A stretch of 64,000 nt of DNA from an uncultured Nitriliruptoraceae bacterium. GTDB taxonomy: Bacteria > Actinomycetota > Nitriliruptoria > Nitriliruptorales > Nitriliruptoraceae. The notes below the pieces were generated by a model. That model did not search any database and was not told the DNA's origin. It saw nothing but the letters and a program-made list of their open reading frames with translations. Where the stretch lies: assembly GCA_913060655.1 (NCBI GenBank), contig CAJXTG010000004.1, forward strand, positions 36,322 to 100,321, in the 5' to 3' direction. Below are positions 34,398 through 42,832 of this stretch, one piece after another (positions within the stretch are counted from its first letter, which is position 1; each line of letters begins with the position of its first letter). A program made the position numbers and the translations under genes.

Positions 34398-34432
34398 CCG
34401 GCGGCGGTCGACGGTGGTCGGGACGCCGCCGG
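34398..34432 (+). other. Hairpin before tRNA-Leu(CAA)
   Basis: CCGGCGGCG (34398-34406) pairs perfectly with CGCCGCCGG (34424-34432) around a 17-base loop, ending 5 bases before the tRNA. It may be a trp-operon terminator-like stem or part of the tRNA precursor; no T-run follows. Confidence 0.4.
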
Positions 34433-34437
34433 CCAGC

Positions 34438-34521
34438 GCCCCCGTGCTGGAACCGGCAGACAGGGCGGACTCAAAATCCGCTGCCCGCGAGGGCGTGTGG
34501 GTTCGAGTCCCACCGGGGGTA
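34438..34521 (+). tRNA. tRNA-Leu (anticodon CAA)
   Basis: A class II tRNA folds cleanly: acceptor GCCCCCG with CGGGGGU (first pair G-U) and discriminator A at 34521; D-arm CTG/CAG around GAACCGG; anticodon stem GCGGA/TCCGC with loop CTCAAAA (anticodon CAA); a long variable arm GCCC/GGGC; T-arm GTGGG-TTCGAGT-CCCAC. The 3' CCA is not encoded. It reads UUG codons. Confidence 0.95.
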
Positions 34522-34562
34522 CCGACCGGGACAGCGCATCGAACGGACCGAACGGAGCGGAC

Positions 34563-35165
34563 GTGGCGGACACGCAGGCGGCGCCGACGCGGGTGCTCAT
34601 CGCGGAGGACGAGGCGCTCATCCGGCTCGACCTGCGGGAGATGCTCGAGGAGGAGGGGTTCGAGGTCGTCGGGGAGGTCGCCGACGGCGCCTCGGCCGTC
34701 CGCCTCGCCCGTGAGCTGCGTCCGGACCTCGCCGTGCTCGACGTGAAGATGCCCGTGATGGACGGCATCGAGGCCGCCGAGGAGATCTCGCGGGAGCGGC
34801 TGTCCGCCATCCTCATCCTCACGGCGTTCAGCCAGCGGGAGCTGGTCGAGCGGGCCCGACGGGCGGGTGCGCTCGCCTACCTCGTCAAGCCGTTCCAGAA
34901 GCACGACCTGCTGCCCGCGATCGGCATCGCGATCAGCCGCTTCCGGGAGCTGTCGGGCCTCGAGGCGACCGTCGACGACCTCCAGGGCCAGCTCGCCGCC
35001 CGCAAGCTCGTCGAACGGGCGAAGGGGCTGCTGCAGGCGCATGAGGGTCTCAGCGAGGCGGACGCGTTCCGGGCGCTGCAGCGCGCCGCCATGGAGCGTC
35101 GGGTGACGATGGGGCAGGTCAGCGAGGAGACGATCGCGCGCCTCGCCGGTGACGCCGACGGCTGA
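34563..35165 (+). CDS. pdtaR: ANTAR-domain response regulator, PdtaR-like
   Basis: The 200-residue protein has a receiver domain (about 10-125: acidic pocket Glu15/Asp16, phosphoacceptor Asp60 in VLDVKMPVMDG, Thr87, Lys109) and a C-terminal ANTAR RNA-binding domain (about 135-195, KLVERAKGLLQAH, AFRALQRAAMERR). ANTAR regulators bind paired hairpins in nascent RNA and prevent termination. The sequence is close to Rv1626/PdtaR of Mycobacterium (TAFSQRELVERARRAGA, YLVKPF), whose partner kinase is PdtaS; no kinase is in this window. The GTG at 34563 has GGAG upstream; the frame runs back through the tRNA, which is not coding. Position before polA matches Mycobacterium. Confidence 0.92.
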   Translation: MADTQAAPTRVLIAEDEALIRLDLREMLEEEGFEVVGEVADGASAVRLARELRPDLAVLDVKMPVMDGIEAAEEISRERLSAILILTAFSQRELVERARRAGALAYLVKPFQKHDLLPAIGIAISRFRELSGLEATVDDLQGQLAARKLVERAKGLLQAHEGLSEADAFRALQRAAMERRVTMGQVSEETIARLAGDADG

Positions 35166-35345
35166 CGTCGGGGCGCAGGGCCGGGTCGGCCGGGGCTCGT
35201 GCGTCCCGTGCGGCGGGCGGCTGGGCTAGCGTCCCCCCGTCCTGCTCCGACCCCGGTCGTAGCTTCGACCCGTACCGCAGGCCGGCACGTGCCCGCGTCC
35301 CCGCCGGCACGTGCCCTCGACGCCTGCACGACCATGGAGGAACCC

Positions 35346-36101
35346 ATGCGAACCCCCCTGCGCACCGCCGCGGCCGCGGCCGCGCTCGCCGTCGTCCTCG
35401 CCGCCTGCGGCGGTGACGAGGAGAGCGCGACGCTGACCGTCTGCTCCGACATCCCCTACCCGCCGTTCGAGTTCGAGGACCCCGACAGCGAGCTCGGCTA
35501 CTCCGGCTTCGACATCGAGCTCATCGCCGCCATCGGCGCCGAGCTCGGACGTGACGTCGAGATCGTCGTGACCGGCTTCGACGCGCTCACCTCCGGCACC
35601 GCGATGGCCGCCGGCAACTGCGACCTCGCCATCTCGGCGATGACCATCACGCCGGAGCGGGCCGAGCAGATCGACTTCTCCGAGCCGTACTACGAGGCCG
35701 ACCAGTCGCTGCTCGTGCCCAACGGCTCGATGATCGCGTCGATCGCCGACCTCACCGACGGGGTCGTCGTCGGCGTCCAGACCGGCACGACCGGTGAGGC
35801 GTACGCGAACGAGAACGTGCCCGGTGCGGAGATCCGCGCGTTCGAGAGCGGCGGTGACCTGCTCACCGCCCTCGCCGCCGGTCAGGTCGACGCCGTCCTG
35901 CAGGACCTGCCGGTGAACGTCGAGGAGGCCTCGAAGGGGGAGACCACCGTCGTCGAGACCTACCCGACCGGCGAGTTCTACGGCATCGCCTTCGAGCAGG
36001 GCAGCGACCTCGTCGCCCCCGTCGACGAGGCGCTCGCGACGCTGCGTGCCGACGGCACCTACGACGAGCTGTTCCAGAAGTACTTCCCGACGGGGAGCTG
36101 A
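35346..36101 (+). CDS. Polar amino-acid ABC transporter, substrate-binding lipoprotein
   Basis: The 251-residue protein has a lipoprotein signal peptide with lipobox VLAAC and lipid-attached Cys21, then a family 3 solute-binding fold: LTVCSDIPYPPFEFED, GFDIELIAAIG, FDALTSGTAMAAGNCDLAIS, ITPERAEQIDFSEPYYEADQ. These are typical of binding proteins for polar amino acids; the ligand is not known. The ATG at 35346 is preferred to 35334 because GGAGG (35337-35341) lies just before it. LspA, needed to mature it, is encoded at 17883. A strong hairpin separates it from the permease gene. Confidence 0.93.
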   Translation: MRTPLRTAAAAAALAVVLAACGGDEESATLTVCSDIPYPPFEFEDPDSELGYSGFDIELIAAIGAELGRDVEIVVTGFDALTSGTAMAAGNCDLAISAMTITPERAEQIDFSEPYYEADQSLLVPNGSMIASIADLTDGVVVGVQTGTTGEAYANENVPGAEIRAFESGGDLLTALAAGQVDAVLQDLPVNVEEASKGETTVVETYPTGEFYGIAFEQGSDLVAPVDEALATLRADGTYDELFQKYFPTGS

Positions 36102-36110
36102 CCCCGCCGT

Positions 36111-36156
36111 GACGTCGGACGGGAGGGGGCCCACCGGTCCCCTCCCGTCCGTCGTC
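36111..36156 (+). terminator. Strong hairpin between binding protein and permease genes
   Basis: GGACGGGAGGGG (36117-36128) pairs perfectly with CCCCTCCCGTCC (36139-36150) around a 10-base loop. The stem can extend outward with C-G and then GACG/CGTC across one T-T mismatch to 36111-36156. No T-run follows. It probably acts as a partial terminator or 3' mRNA stabiliser so the binding protein is made in excess. Confidence 0.65.
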
Positions 36157-36232
36157 CGCCGGATCGCCCGGCGCGTGGCGGCGTGTCCGGTCCGTGAGCC
36201 CTAGAGTCCGGCCGGACGGGACGGGGGGAGCG

Positions 36233-37012
36233 GTGACGCGGCGTCGACGACAGCGGCTCGTCCGCGGCCTGCTGTACGCGAGCGCGGTCGCGGTCGTGGT
36301 CGCCCTGGCCGCGGTCGCCGACGTCGACCTGCTGCGGCGCAACTTCCTCGACCGCGAGATCGCGGCGACGATGTTCCCCGACGTGCTCCTCATCGCCGCG
36401 CGCAACACCATCGTCTACACGGCCCTCGCCTTCACGTTCGGGCTCGCGCTCGGCCTCGTCCTCGCCCTGATGCGGCTGTCGAGCATCGGGCCGTACCGCT
36501 GGTTCGCCACCGTCTACATCGAGGTGTTCCGCGGGCTCCCCGCGCTCCTCACCATCTTCCTCGTCGGCTTCGGCATCCCCATCGCCTTCCAGGTGCGTTG
36601 GCCGATCCTCGTCCAGATCACCCTGGGGCTGGGCATCGTCGCCGCCGCGTACATGGCGGAGACGATCCGCGCCGGGATCGAGGCGGTCCCGCGCGGGCAG
36701 ATGGAGGCGGCCCGGTCCCTGGGCATGTCCCGCGGCCGGGCGATGGCGTCCATCATCATCCCGCAGGGCTTCCGGATCATCGTCCCGCCACTGACCAACG
36801 AGCTGGTGCTCCTCATCAAGGACACGTCGCTGCTGTTCGTCCTCGGGACGACGCCGGCGACGAAGGAGCTGACGAAGTTCGGGCGCGACATCCTCACGGC
36901 GCGCGCCAACGCGACGCCGCTGATCGTCGTCGGCGCCGTCTACCTGCTGATCACCATCCCCCTGACGCAGCTGGTCGCCGTGCTCGAGCGGCGCAACGCG
37001 CGCGCACGATGA
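36233..37012 (+). CDS. Polar amino-acid ABC transporter, permease
   Basis: The 259-residue membrane protein belongs to the HisM/GlnP family. Three to five helices flank the EAA loop [20 protein letters not shown], which meets the ATPase. [19 protein letters not shown] and [15 protein letters not shown] are typical. I chose the GTG at 36233, with GGGGGAG just before it; an upstream GTG (36194) precedes a possible -10 box (TAGAGT, 36202-36207), which would make permease and ATPase separately transcribable. The partner ATPase follows directly. Confidence 0.92.
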   Translation: MTRRRRQRLVRGLLYASAVAVVVALAAVADVDLLRRNFLDREIAATMFPDVLLIAARNTIVYTALAFTFGLALGLVLALMRLSSIGPYRWFATVYIEVFRGLPALLTIFLVGFGIPIAFQVRWPILVQITLGLGIVAAAYMAETIRAGIEAVPRGQMEAARSLGMSRGRAMASIIIPQGFRIIVPPLTNELVLLIKDTSLLFVLGTTPATKELTKFGRDILTARANATPLIVVGAVYLLITIPLTQLVAVLERRNARAR

Positions 37013-37023
37013 ACGGAGCGGCG

Positions 37024-37800
37024 ATGGGTCCGAGCGACACGACGGGGGCGCAGGACGGCGCTCCGGTCCCGGCGATCCGCATCGGTGGCCTGCACAAGTC
37101 GTTCGGCGACAACCACGTCCTGCGCGGCATCGACTTCGTCGTCGGCGAGGGCGAGGTGGTGTGCGTCATCGGACCGTCCGGATCGGGCAAGTCGACGCTG
37201 CTGCGGTGCGTCAACCGGCTCGAGGAGGCCGACGAGGGCTCGATCCTCATCGAGGGGGCGGACATCCGCGACCCGGACGCGGACGTGGACCTGCTGCGCA
37301 GCCGCATCGGCATGGTGTTCCAGTCGTTCAACCTGTTCCCGCACCTGTCGGTGCTGCGCAACCTGACGATCGCGCAGCGGCGGGTACGACGTCGCAGCGA
37401 GGCGGAGGCGACGGAGGTCGCGCGGCACAACCTGGCGCGCGTCGGGCTGTCCGACAAGATCGACGCGTACCCCGCGCACCTGTCGGGCGGTCAGCAGCAG
37501 CGCGTCGCGATCGCGCGGGCGCTGTCGATGGACCCCGACATGATGCTCTTCGACGAGCCGACGTCCGCCCTCGACCCGGAGCTCGTCGGTGAGGTCCTGG
37601 AGGTCATGCGGGCGCTCGCGTCGGAGGGCATGACGATGATGGTCGTCACCCACGAGATGGGCTTCGCCCGCGACGTCGCCGACCGGGTCGTGTTCATGGA
37701 CGAGGGCGTCGTCGTGGAGGAGGGTCCGCCCGAGCGCATCCTCGTCGCGCCGGAGCACGACCGGACCCGACGGTTCCTGAAGGTCGTCGCCGACGGCTGA
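37024..37800 (+). CDS. Polar amino-acid ABC transporter, ATP-binding protein
   Basis: The 258-residue ATPase has Walker [14 protein letters not shown]-loop [15 protein letters not shown], signature LSGGQQQR, Walker [13 protein letters not shown] and the switch His in [15 protein letters not shown], the GlnQ type. Two starts are possible: ATG at 37009 overlapping the permease stop, and ATG at 37024 with GGAG (37015-37018) 5 bases before it; I chose the latter. With the two genes upstream it forms a complete importer. Confidence 0.94.
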   Translation: MGPSDTTGAQDGAPVPAIRIGGLHKSFGDNHVLRGIDFVVGEGEVVCVIGPSGSGKSTLLRCVNRLEEADEGSILIEGADIRDPDADVDLLRSRIGMVFQSFNLFPHLSVLRNLTIAQRRVRRRSEAEATEVARHNLARVGLSDKIDAYPAHLSGGQQQRVAIARALSMDPDMMLFDEPTSALDPELVGEVLEVMRALASEGMTMMVVTHEMGFARDVADRVVFMDEGVVVEEGPPERILVAPEHDRTRRFLKVVADG

Positions 37801-37812
37801 GCGCCGGACCGG

Positions 37813-38637
37813 TCAGAACAGCGCCCGGGCCATCCGTGCGCGCGCCGGACCGACGCGCGCGTCGTCGCCGAGCAGCGTGAACAGGTCGAGGAGGCCGGTC
37901 CGCAGCACCTCGCGGTCCGCGTCACCGCCGCCGGTGCGCTCCAGCGCGGTCAGCACCGTCCCCAGGCCCTCGTCGACGTCGCCTCGGCCGACGAGCAGCC
38001 GGCCCAGGTCCACCGTCGCCCCCGCGTCCCCCGCGGCCGCCGCGGCACGCAGGGCGTCCGGATCCTGTGCGGCGACGGCGGCGAGCGCCAGGGCGGCGTG
38101 GACGCGGTCCGCACCCGGCACCTGCGGGTGCGGGGCCACCAGCGTCCGGGCCCGGTCGGGGTCGTCGCCGACCAGCAGCTCGGCCAGTGCGACCGCGAGC
38201 CGTCCGTCCGACGGGTCCGCATCGAGGGCGGCCTCGAGCGTCCCGCGCGCCTCCGTCGCGGGCTGCGCGGCGGCCAGCGCCAGCGCCCGGTCGGCCGCGC
38301 TGGGCACGAGCCGGTCGAGGAACGCCTCCAGCTGTGCGGCGGGGACCGCGCCGGTGAAGCGGTCGACGACCTCACCGTCGCGGAACGCGTGGACGGCGGG
38401 GATGCCCTGCACCCCGAAGCGCTGTGCGAGCGCCTGCTCCCGGTCCACGTCGACCTTCGCGAGGACGACGTCACCGCCGCGCCGGCCGACGGCGTCCTCG
38501 AGCATCGGGCCGAGCGTGCGGCACGGCCCGCACCAGGCCGCCCAGAAGTCGACGACGACCGGCACCTGGTGGGAGCGCTCGACGACCTCCGTCGCGAACG
38601 CGGCCCCGTCGACGTCGAACACCGTCCGCACGTCCAT
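37813..38637 (-). CDS. Thioredoxin-fold TPR protein (YbbN/CnoX-like)
   Basis: The 274-residue protein has an N-terminal thioredoxin domain (1-110) with active site WCGPC (Cys36 and Cys39) and the cis-Pro loop GIPAVHAF, followed by helical TPR-like repeats (about 115-270) as in YbbN/CnoX co-chaperonins. Both active cysteines are present, unlike some YbbN proteins, so it may have redox activity. No signal peptide, so it is cytoplasmic. The ATG has a GGAGGAG site upstream. It is divergent from polA. Confidence 0.9.
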   Translation of the reverse strand: MDVRTVFDVDGAAFATEVVERSHQVPVVVDFWAAWCGPCRTLGPMLEDAVGRRGGDVVLAKVDVDREQALAQRFGVQGIPAVHAFRDGEVVDRFTGAVPAAQLEAFLDRLVPSAADRALALAAAQPATEARGTLEAALDADPSDGRLAVALAELLVGDDPDRARTLVAPHPQVPGADRVHAALALAAVAAQDPDALRAAAAAGDAGATVDLGRLLVGRGDVDEGLGTVLTALERTGGGDADREVLRTGLLDLFTLLGDDARVGPARARMARALF

Positions 38638-38672
38638 GCGACCCTCCTCCGAGCGGCCAGGACCGCGGGCTC

Positions 38673-38678
38673 TAGGCT
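38673..38678 (+). promoter_or_regulatory. Candidate -10 hexamer for polA
   Basis: TAGGCT, 64 bases before the polA start, in the divergent region with the thioredoxin gene. Confidence 0.35.
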
Positions 38679-38736
38679 CGCACACGGTGCCCCGGTCCGT
38701 CCACCCAGCGAACGCCTCCGGGGCGGAGGATGTTCC

Positions 38737-41469
38737 GTGGCGCCAGCCGAGGTCGACGACCGCCCGCTGCTGCTGCTCCTCGACGGGCACAGCCTCGCCT
38801 ACCGGGCGTTCTTCGCCCTGCCCGACACGCTGCGGACGTCGGCCGGGGAGCTCACCAACGCGGTGCACGGGTTCGTGTCGATGCTGGTCCGGCTGCTCAC
38901 GACCCGCGAGCCGGCGGCGGTCGCCGTCGCGTTCGACGTCGGGGAGGACGAGGAGCGCACCGCCGCGTACGAGGACTACAAGGCCGGGCGGGACGAGATG
39001 CCCGATGAGCTCGGGACGCAGATCGACCGCCTCCACGAGGTGCTCGAGGTGCTCGGCGTCGCCATCGTCGAGGTCCCGGGCGTCGAGGCCGACGACGTGC
39101 TCGCCACCCTCGCCACCCGTGCGGTCGCCGACGGGTACCGCGTCGAGATCGTCACCGGCGACCGCGACGCGATGCAGCTGGTCGACGACGACGTCACCGT
39201 CCTCTACACCCTCAAGGGCATCAGCGAGACGGCCGCGATGACCCCGGAGGCCGTCCAGGAACGGTTCGGCGTGCCGCCGGAGCGCTACGTCCAGCTGGCG
39301 GCCCTCCGCGGCGACGGGTCCGACAACCTGCCGGGTGTGCCCGGCGTCGGCGCGAAGACGGCCGCCCGTCTGCTCACCGACTTCTCCGGCATCGACGACG
39401 TGTACGCCCGTATCGACGAGGTGCCGGGGAAGAAGGTCCCCGCGATGCTCGTCGAGCACCGTGCGGCGGTCGACCGCAACCTCGCCCTGATGACGTTGCG
39501 GCGCGACGTCGCCGTCGGCGTCGTGACCGCCGACCTCGTCCGGGGGGCGCAGGGGCCCGTCGACCGGGACGCGTTCGCCGCCCTGTTCGCCGAGCTCGAG
39601 CTGCGCACCCTCGGGGCGCGCGTCCGCAGCGAGCTGCTCGGCGACGACGGGTCGGACGTCCCGGCCGGCTCGGCGACGACGGCGGACGGTGCCGGCACCG
39701 CCGCCGCTGCCGGCACGGACCCGCGCCAGGTCGACGGCGACGGCCTGACCGCCTGGTTGGCGGGGACGTCCGGCACGGTCGCCGTCGCGCTCGACGCCGC
39801 CGGGGACCCACCCGAGGTCACCCTCGCACACGTCGGCCTCGCGACCGCCGGCGCCGACCCGGTCGTCGCCCCCGCCGCCGTCGTCGCCCCCGGGGCCTGC
39901 CCGCCGTTCGACGCGCTGCTCGCCGACCCGGCGCGGCGCGTCGTCGTCCACGACGCGAAGCGGGCCCATCACGCCCTCGCCGCGGACGGACGGCCCCTCG
40001 ACGGGGTCGCCCTCGACGCGCTCCTCGCGGGCTACCTGCTCGCCCCGGACGGGCGCGACCACTCGCTGGGCACGCTCGTGGCCCAGCGGCTCGGCCGCGA
40101 CGCGGCCGGACCGGCGGGCACGGACGACGGGCGGCTCGCGCTCGACGTCGACGGGGACGCGTGGGCCGCCGTCGGCCACGCGGCCGCCGACCTGCTCGAG
40201 CTCGCCCCCGTCCTCGGCGCCGCGCTCGACGACGCGGGGCTGCGTGCCGTGCACGACACGATCGAGCTGCCGCTCACCGGGGTCCTCGCCGCGCTCGAGC
40301 ACCGCGGGATCGCCGTCGACGTCGACGTGCTCACGACCCTGCACGGGGAGCTCGCCGGGCGGGTCGACGAGCTCGCCGCCGAGGTCCACCGTCATGCCGG
40401 CCACGAGTTCAACGTCGGCTCCAGCCAGCAGCTCCAGACCGTCCTGTTCGACGAGCTCGGGCTGCCGCGCACGCGGCGGACGAAGACGGGCCACTCCACC
40501 GATGCGACCGCGCTCGCGGACCTCGCCGTGGAGCATCCCATCGTCGGCGCGGTGCTCGAATGGCGGGAGGTCACCAAGCTGCTCTCCACGTACGTCGACG
40601 CGCTCCCGCCGCTCGTCAGGTCGGACACGCACCGCATCCACACGACCCTCTCGCAGACGACCGCGGCGACCGGACGGCTGTCGTCGTCCCATCCGAACCT
40701 GCAGAACATCCCGGTGCGCCGACCCGAGGGTCGGGCGGTGCGGCGGGCGTTCGTCGCGGGGGAGGGGTACGCGACGCTGCTGGTCGCCGACTACTCCCAG
40801 ATCGAGCTGCGCATCCTCGCCCACCTGTCCGGCGACGAGGGGCTGCTCGGTGCGTTCGCGTCCGGCGAGGACGTGCACGCGACCACGGCCGCCCGCCTGT
40901 TCGACCTGGACGTGACCGACGTCGACAGCACCACGCGCGACCGGGCGAAGGCGGTCAACTACGGCCTCGCGTACGGGTTGACCGCGTTCGGGCTCGCCCG
41001 GCAGCTCGGCATCCCCGGGCAGGAGGCCCAGGACATCGTCGACGCGTACGACGAGCGGTTCCCCGGCGTGCGGGCCTACCTCGACGACGTCGTCGCCCGC
41101 GCGACGCGCGACGGGTACACGACGACGCTGTACGGCCGACGGCGCTACCTGCCGGACCTGACGTCGGGGGACCGGACCCGCCGTCAGGTCGCGGAGCGCA
41201 TGGCCCTCAACGCCCCGATCCAGGGGACGGCCGCGGACATCATCAAGCTCGCCATGCTCGCCCTGGAGGAGGCGCTGCGGGACGCGGCGGTCCGGTCACG
41301 GCAGATCCTGCAGGTGCACGACGAGGTCATCCTCGAGGTGGTCGCGGGGGAGGAGGACGCGGTGCGGGCGCTGACCGTCGCCGCGCTCGCCGACGTCGCC
41401 GACCTGGCCGTCCCCCTCGAGGTCGACACGGCCTTCGGGACGACCTGGTTCGCGGCCCAGAAGCACTAG
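38737..41469 (+). CDS. polA: DNA polymerase I PolA (proofreading site apparently lost)
   Basis: PolA fills gaps and removes RNA primers. The 910-residue protein has an N-terminal 5'-3' exonuclease domain (about 1-300; EVPGVEADDVLATLA, GDRDAMQLV, GDGSDNLPGVPGVGAKTA), a middle 3'-5' exonuclease-like domain (about 340-510), and a family A polymerase domain: motif A VADYSQIELR (Asp685), motif B RDRAKAVNYGLAYGL, motif C QVHDEV (Asp862). The middle domain reads VALDAAGD where a DxE metal site is expected, so proofreading is probably dead, as in Taq and mycobacterial PolA. The GTG start has GGAGGA 6 bases before it. Confidence 0.96.
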   Translation: MAPAEVDDRPLLLLLDGHSLAYRAFFALPDTLRTSAGELTNAVHGFVSMLVRLLTTREPAAVAVAFDVGEDEERTAAYEDYKAGRDEMPDELGTQIDRLHEVLEVLGVAIVEVPGVEADDVLATLATRAVADGYRVEIVTGDRDAMQLVDDDVTVLYTLKGISETAAMTPEAVQERFGVPPERYVQLAALRGDGSDNLPGVPGVGAKTAARLLTDFSGIDDVYARIDEVPGKKVPAMLVEHRAAVDRNLALMTLRRDVAVGVVTADLVRGAQGPVDRDAFAALFAELELRTLGARVRSELLGDDGSDVPAGSATTADGAGTAAAAGTDPRQVDGDGLTAWLAGTSGTVAVALDAAGDPPEVTLAHVGLATAGADPVVAPAAVVAPGACPPFDALLADPARRVVVHDAKRAHHALAADGRPLDGVALDALLAGYLLAPDGRDHSLGTLVAQRLGRDAAGPAGTDDGRLALDVDGDAWAAVGHAAADLLELAPVLGAALDDAGLRAVHDTIELPLTGVLAALEHRGIAVDVDVLTTLHGELAGRVDELAAEVHRHAGHEFNVGSSQQLQTVLFDELGLPRTRRTKTGHSTDATALADLAVEHPIVGAVLEWREVTKLLSTYVDALPPLVRSDTHRIHTTLSQTTAATGRLSSSHPNLQNIPVRRPEGRAVRRAFVAGEGYATLLVADYSQIELRILAHLSGDEGLLGAFASGEDVHATTAARLFDLDVTDVDSTTRDRAKAVNYGLAYGLTAFGLARQLGIPGQEAQDIVDAYDERFPGVRAYLDDVVARATRDGYTTTLYGRRRYLPDLTSGDRTRRQVAERMALNAPIQGTAADIIKLAMLALEEALRDAAVRSRQILQVHDEVILEVVAGEEDAVRALTVAALADVADLAVPLEVDTAFGTTWFAAQKH

Positions 41470-42365
41470 GCGCCCGGCACCCCGGCGGTCGCCGCGGCGT
41501 CCCCGTCGGCGACGGTCGGGTACGGCCAGCCGTTCGGACGGCAGTCGTCGAGGCCCTTCGACTGCTGCATCATGACGGGCGCGAGCGCACCGGCCGCGGG
41601 GCAGCCGACATGGCCCCGGCCCAGCCCGTGCCCGACCTCGTGGTTCACCAGGTAGGTGCGGTAGACGGCGAGGTCGTCGAACCCGTCGGCCCCGTTGTCC
41701 CACCGCCAGGCGTTCAGCGCGGCGAACGTGCCGTTCCAGCAGCTGTAGATGCCGGCCGTGTCGAGCCCCGCCCGGGCGCACAGTAGGTCGACCGTCGTCG
41801 GGTCGGCGAGCACGACGCGGATGCGGGCACGCGCGGGGTCGGCGACCTGCTCGAGGGTCCAGTCGCGCGCCCACGAGCGCGGATCGTGCAGCGCGGCCCG
41901 GACCTCCGCGGCGAGCGCGTCGGGGTCGACGTCGATGCCCGGTGCGACCTCGACGGTGTAGCGCACCCGTGGCCCCGTGCCCGCGACCCCACCGGCGCTC
42001 GGGACGGCCGCGATGGTGAACCGGGTGCCGTCCGCACCGCCGGCGGCCTCGGGCGACCCGTCCGGCTCCGGCGCCTGCTCCGACGCCGGTTCCGGCGCCG
42101 GCTCCGACGGCGGTCCCGAGGGCGCGGGCGCGGGCGCGGGCGCGGGCCGATCGGTCCCGTCCCCGTCACCGGACATCGCGCCGTCCGCGCCGGCCGGCGC
42201 CGTCGACGCGTCCCCCGCGTCCCCCGCGTCGCCGTCGGCGGCGGCCGTCGGTGCGGGCGCGGCCGACGCCGCCGCACGGTCACCTCCAGCGTCCGGACCG
42301 ACGGTGGCGGCGACCAGCAGGAACGCGGCGACCGCGCACGTCAGGCCGACGGTGCGCCCGATCAC
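41466..42365 (-). CDS. DUF3152 secreted/anchored putative metalloprotease
   Basis: The 299-residue protein has an N-terminal signal or anchor helix (about 5-24), a long Ala/Pro/Glu-rich linker (about 30-110), and a DUF3152 domain. This domain shows the zinc pattern HEVGHGLGRGH, as in metzincins (HExxHxxGxxH), followed by a Met-turn-like PVMMQQSKGL and paired Cys residues. No substrate is known. The stop codon shares the palindrome CTAG (41466-41469) with the convergent polA stop. The gene follows a hypothetical gene by an ATGA overlap. Confidence 0.88.
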   Translation of the reverse strand: MIGRTVGLTCAVAAFLLVAATVGPDAGGDRAAASAAPAPTAAADGDAGDAGDASTAPAGADGAMSGDGDGTDRPAPAPAPAPSGPPSEPAPEPASEQAPEPDGSPEAAGGADGTRFTIAAVPSAGGVAGTGPRVRYTVEVAPGIDVDPDALAAEVRAALHDPRSWARDWTLEQVADPARARIRVVLADPTTVDLLCARAGLDTAGIYSCWNGTFAALNAWRWDNGADGFDDLAVYRTYLVNHEVGHGLGRGHVGCPAAGALAPVMMQQSKGLDDCRPNGWPYPTVADGDAAATAGVPGA

Positions 42366-42787
42366 GGGGTGTCGACCGTGAGCGCACGGGGACCCGCGTC
42401 ACGGTCCCAGTCCAGCCCGCCCGCGGCGACGTCGGTCACCTCGATGCGGTAGGAGCCCGCCGGACCGCTCATGCGGACCCGGAGACGACCGAGCAGGTCG
42501 GTCGCGCCGCTCACCGTCCGGGTCCGCTCCGGGCCGGTGACGCGCGCCTCGACGGCGATCGCCGGGCACCGGGCGTCGTCGGCCGCTCGGACCTCCAGCA
42601 GGAACGTGACACGCCACACGGACGGGTCGTCGGACCCGTCGGGCCGGTCGGTCCCCTCGTGCTCGAGCCGGGCGACCCGCACCGGCTCGGCGAGCAGCCC
42701 GCGCTTCGGATGCGCGTCGGGCAGGCCGACGAGCGTCGACGGGTCGACCCGACGCCGACGCAGGCGGCGCAGCGGCCCCTCGCCCAC
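42362..42787 (-). CDS. Hypothetical protein coupled to DUF3152 gene
   Basis: I do not recognise this 141-residue product. It has an Arg-rich N terminus and a C-terminal half rich in beta-type residues (VWRVTFLLEVRAADD, IAVEARVTGPERTRTV, GSYRIEVTDV), which looks like a small Ig-like or carboxypeptidase-regulatory fold. No signal peptide or membrane helix. The stop overlaps the DUF3152 start (ATGA), suggesting a joint role. Confidence 0.7.
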   Translation of the reverse strand: MGEGPLRRLRRRRVDPSTLVGLPDAHPKRGLLAEPVRVARLEHEGTDRPDGSDDPSVWRVTFLLEVRAADDARCPAIAVEARVTGPERTRTVSGATDLLGRLRVRMSGPAGSYRIEVTDVAAGGLDWDRDAGPRALTVDTP

Positions 42788-42832
42788 GTCCGACCTCCCC
42801 GCACGACCCGTCGTCCTGCCCAGGCGCGGACC

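Noticed and set aside
34398..34432. Rho-independent terminator after trpA
   Set aside because: The stem is good but no T-run follows and the tRNA begins 5 bases later, so I list it only as a hairpin.
34377..35042. Minus-strand frame with a GTRTHTPSRAADFES segment
   Set aside because: That peptide is the antisense of tRNA-Leu(CAA) and the rest is antisense to pdtaR; a well-known type of false protein.
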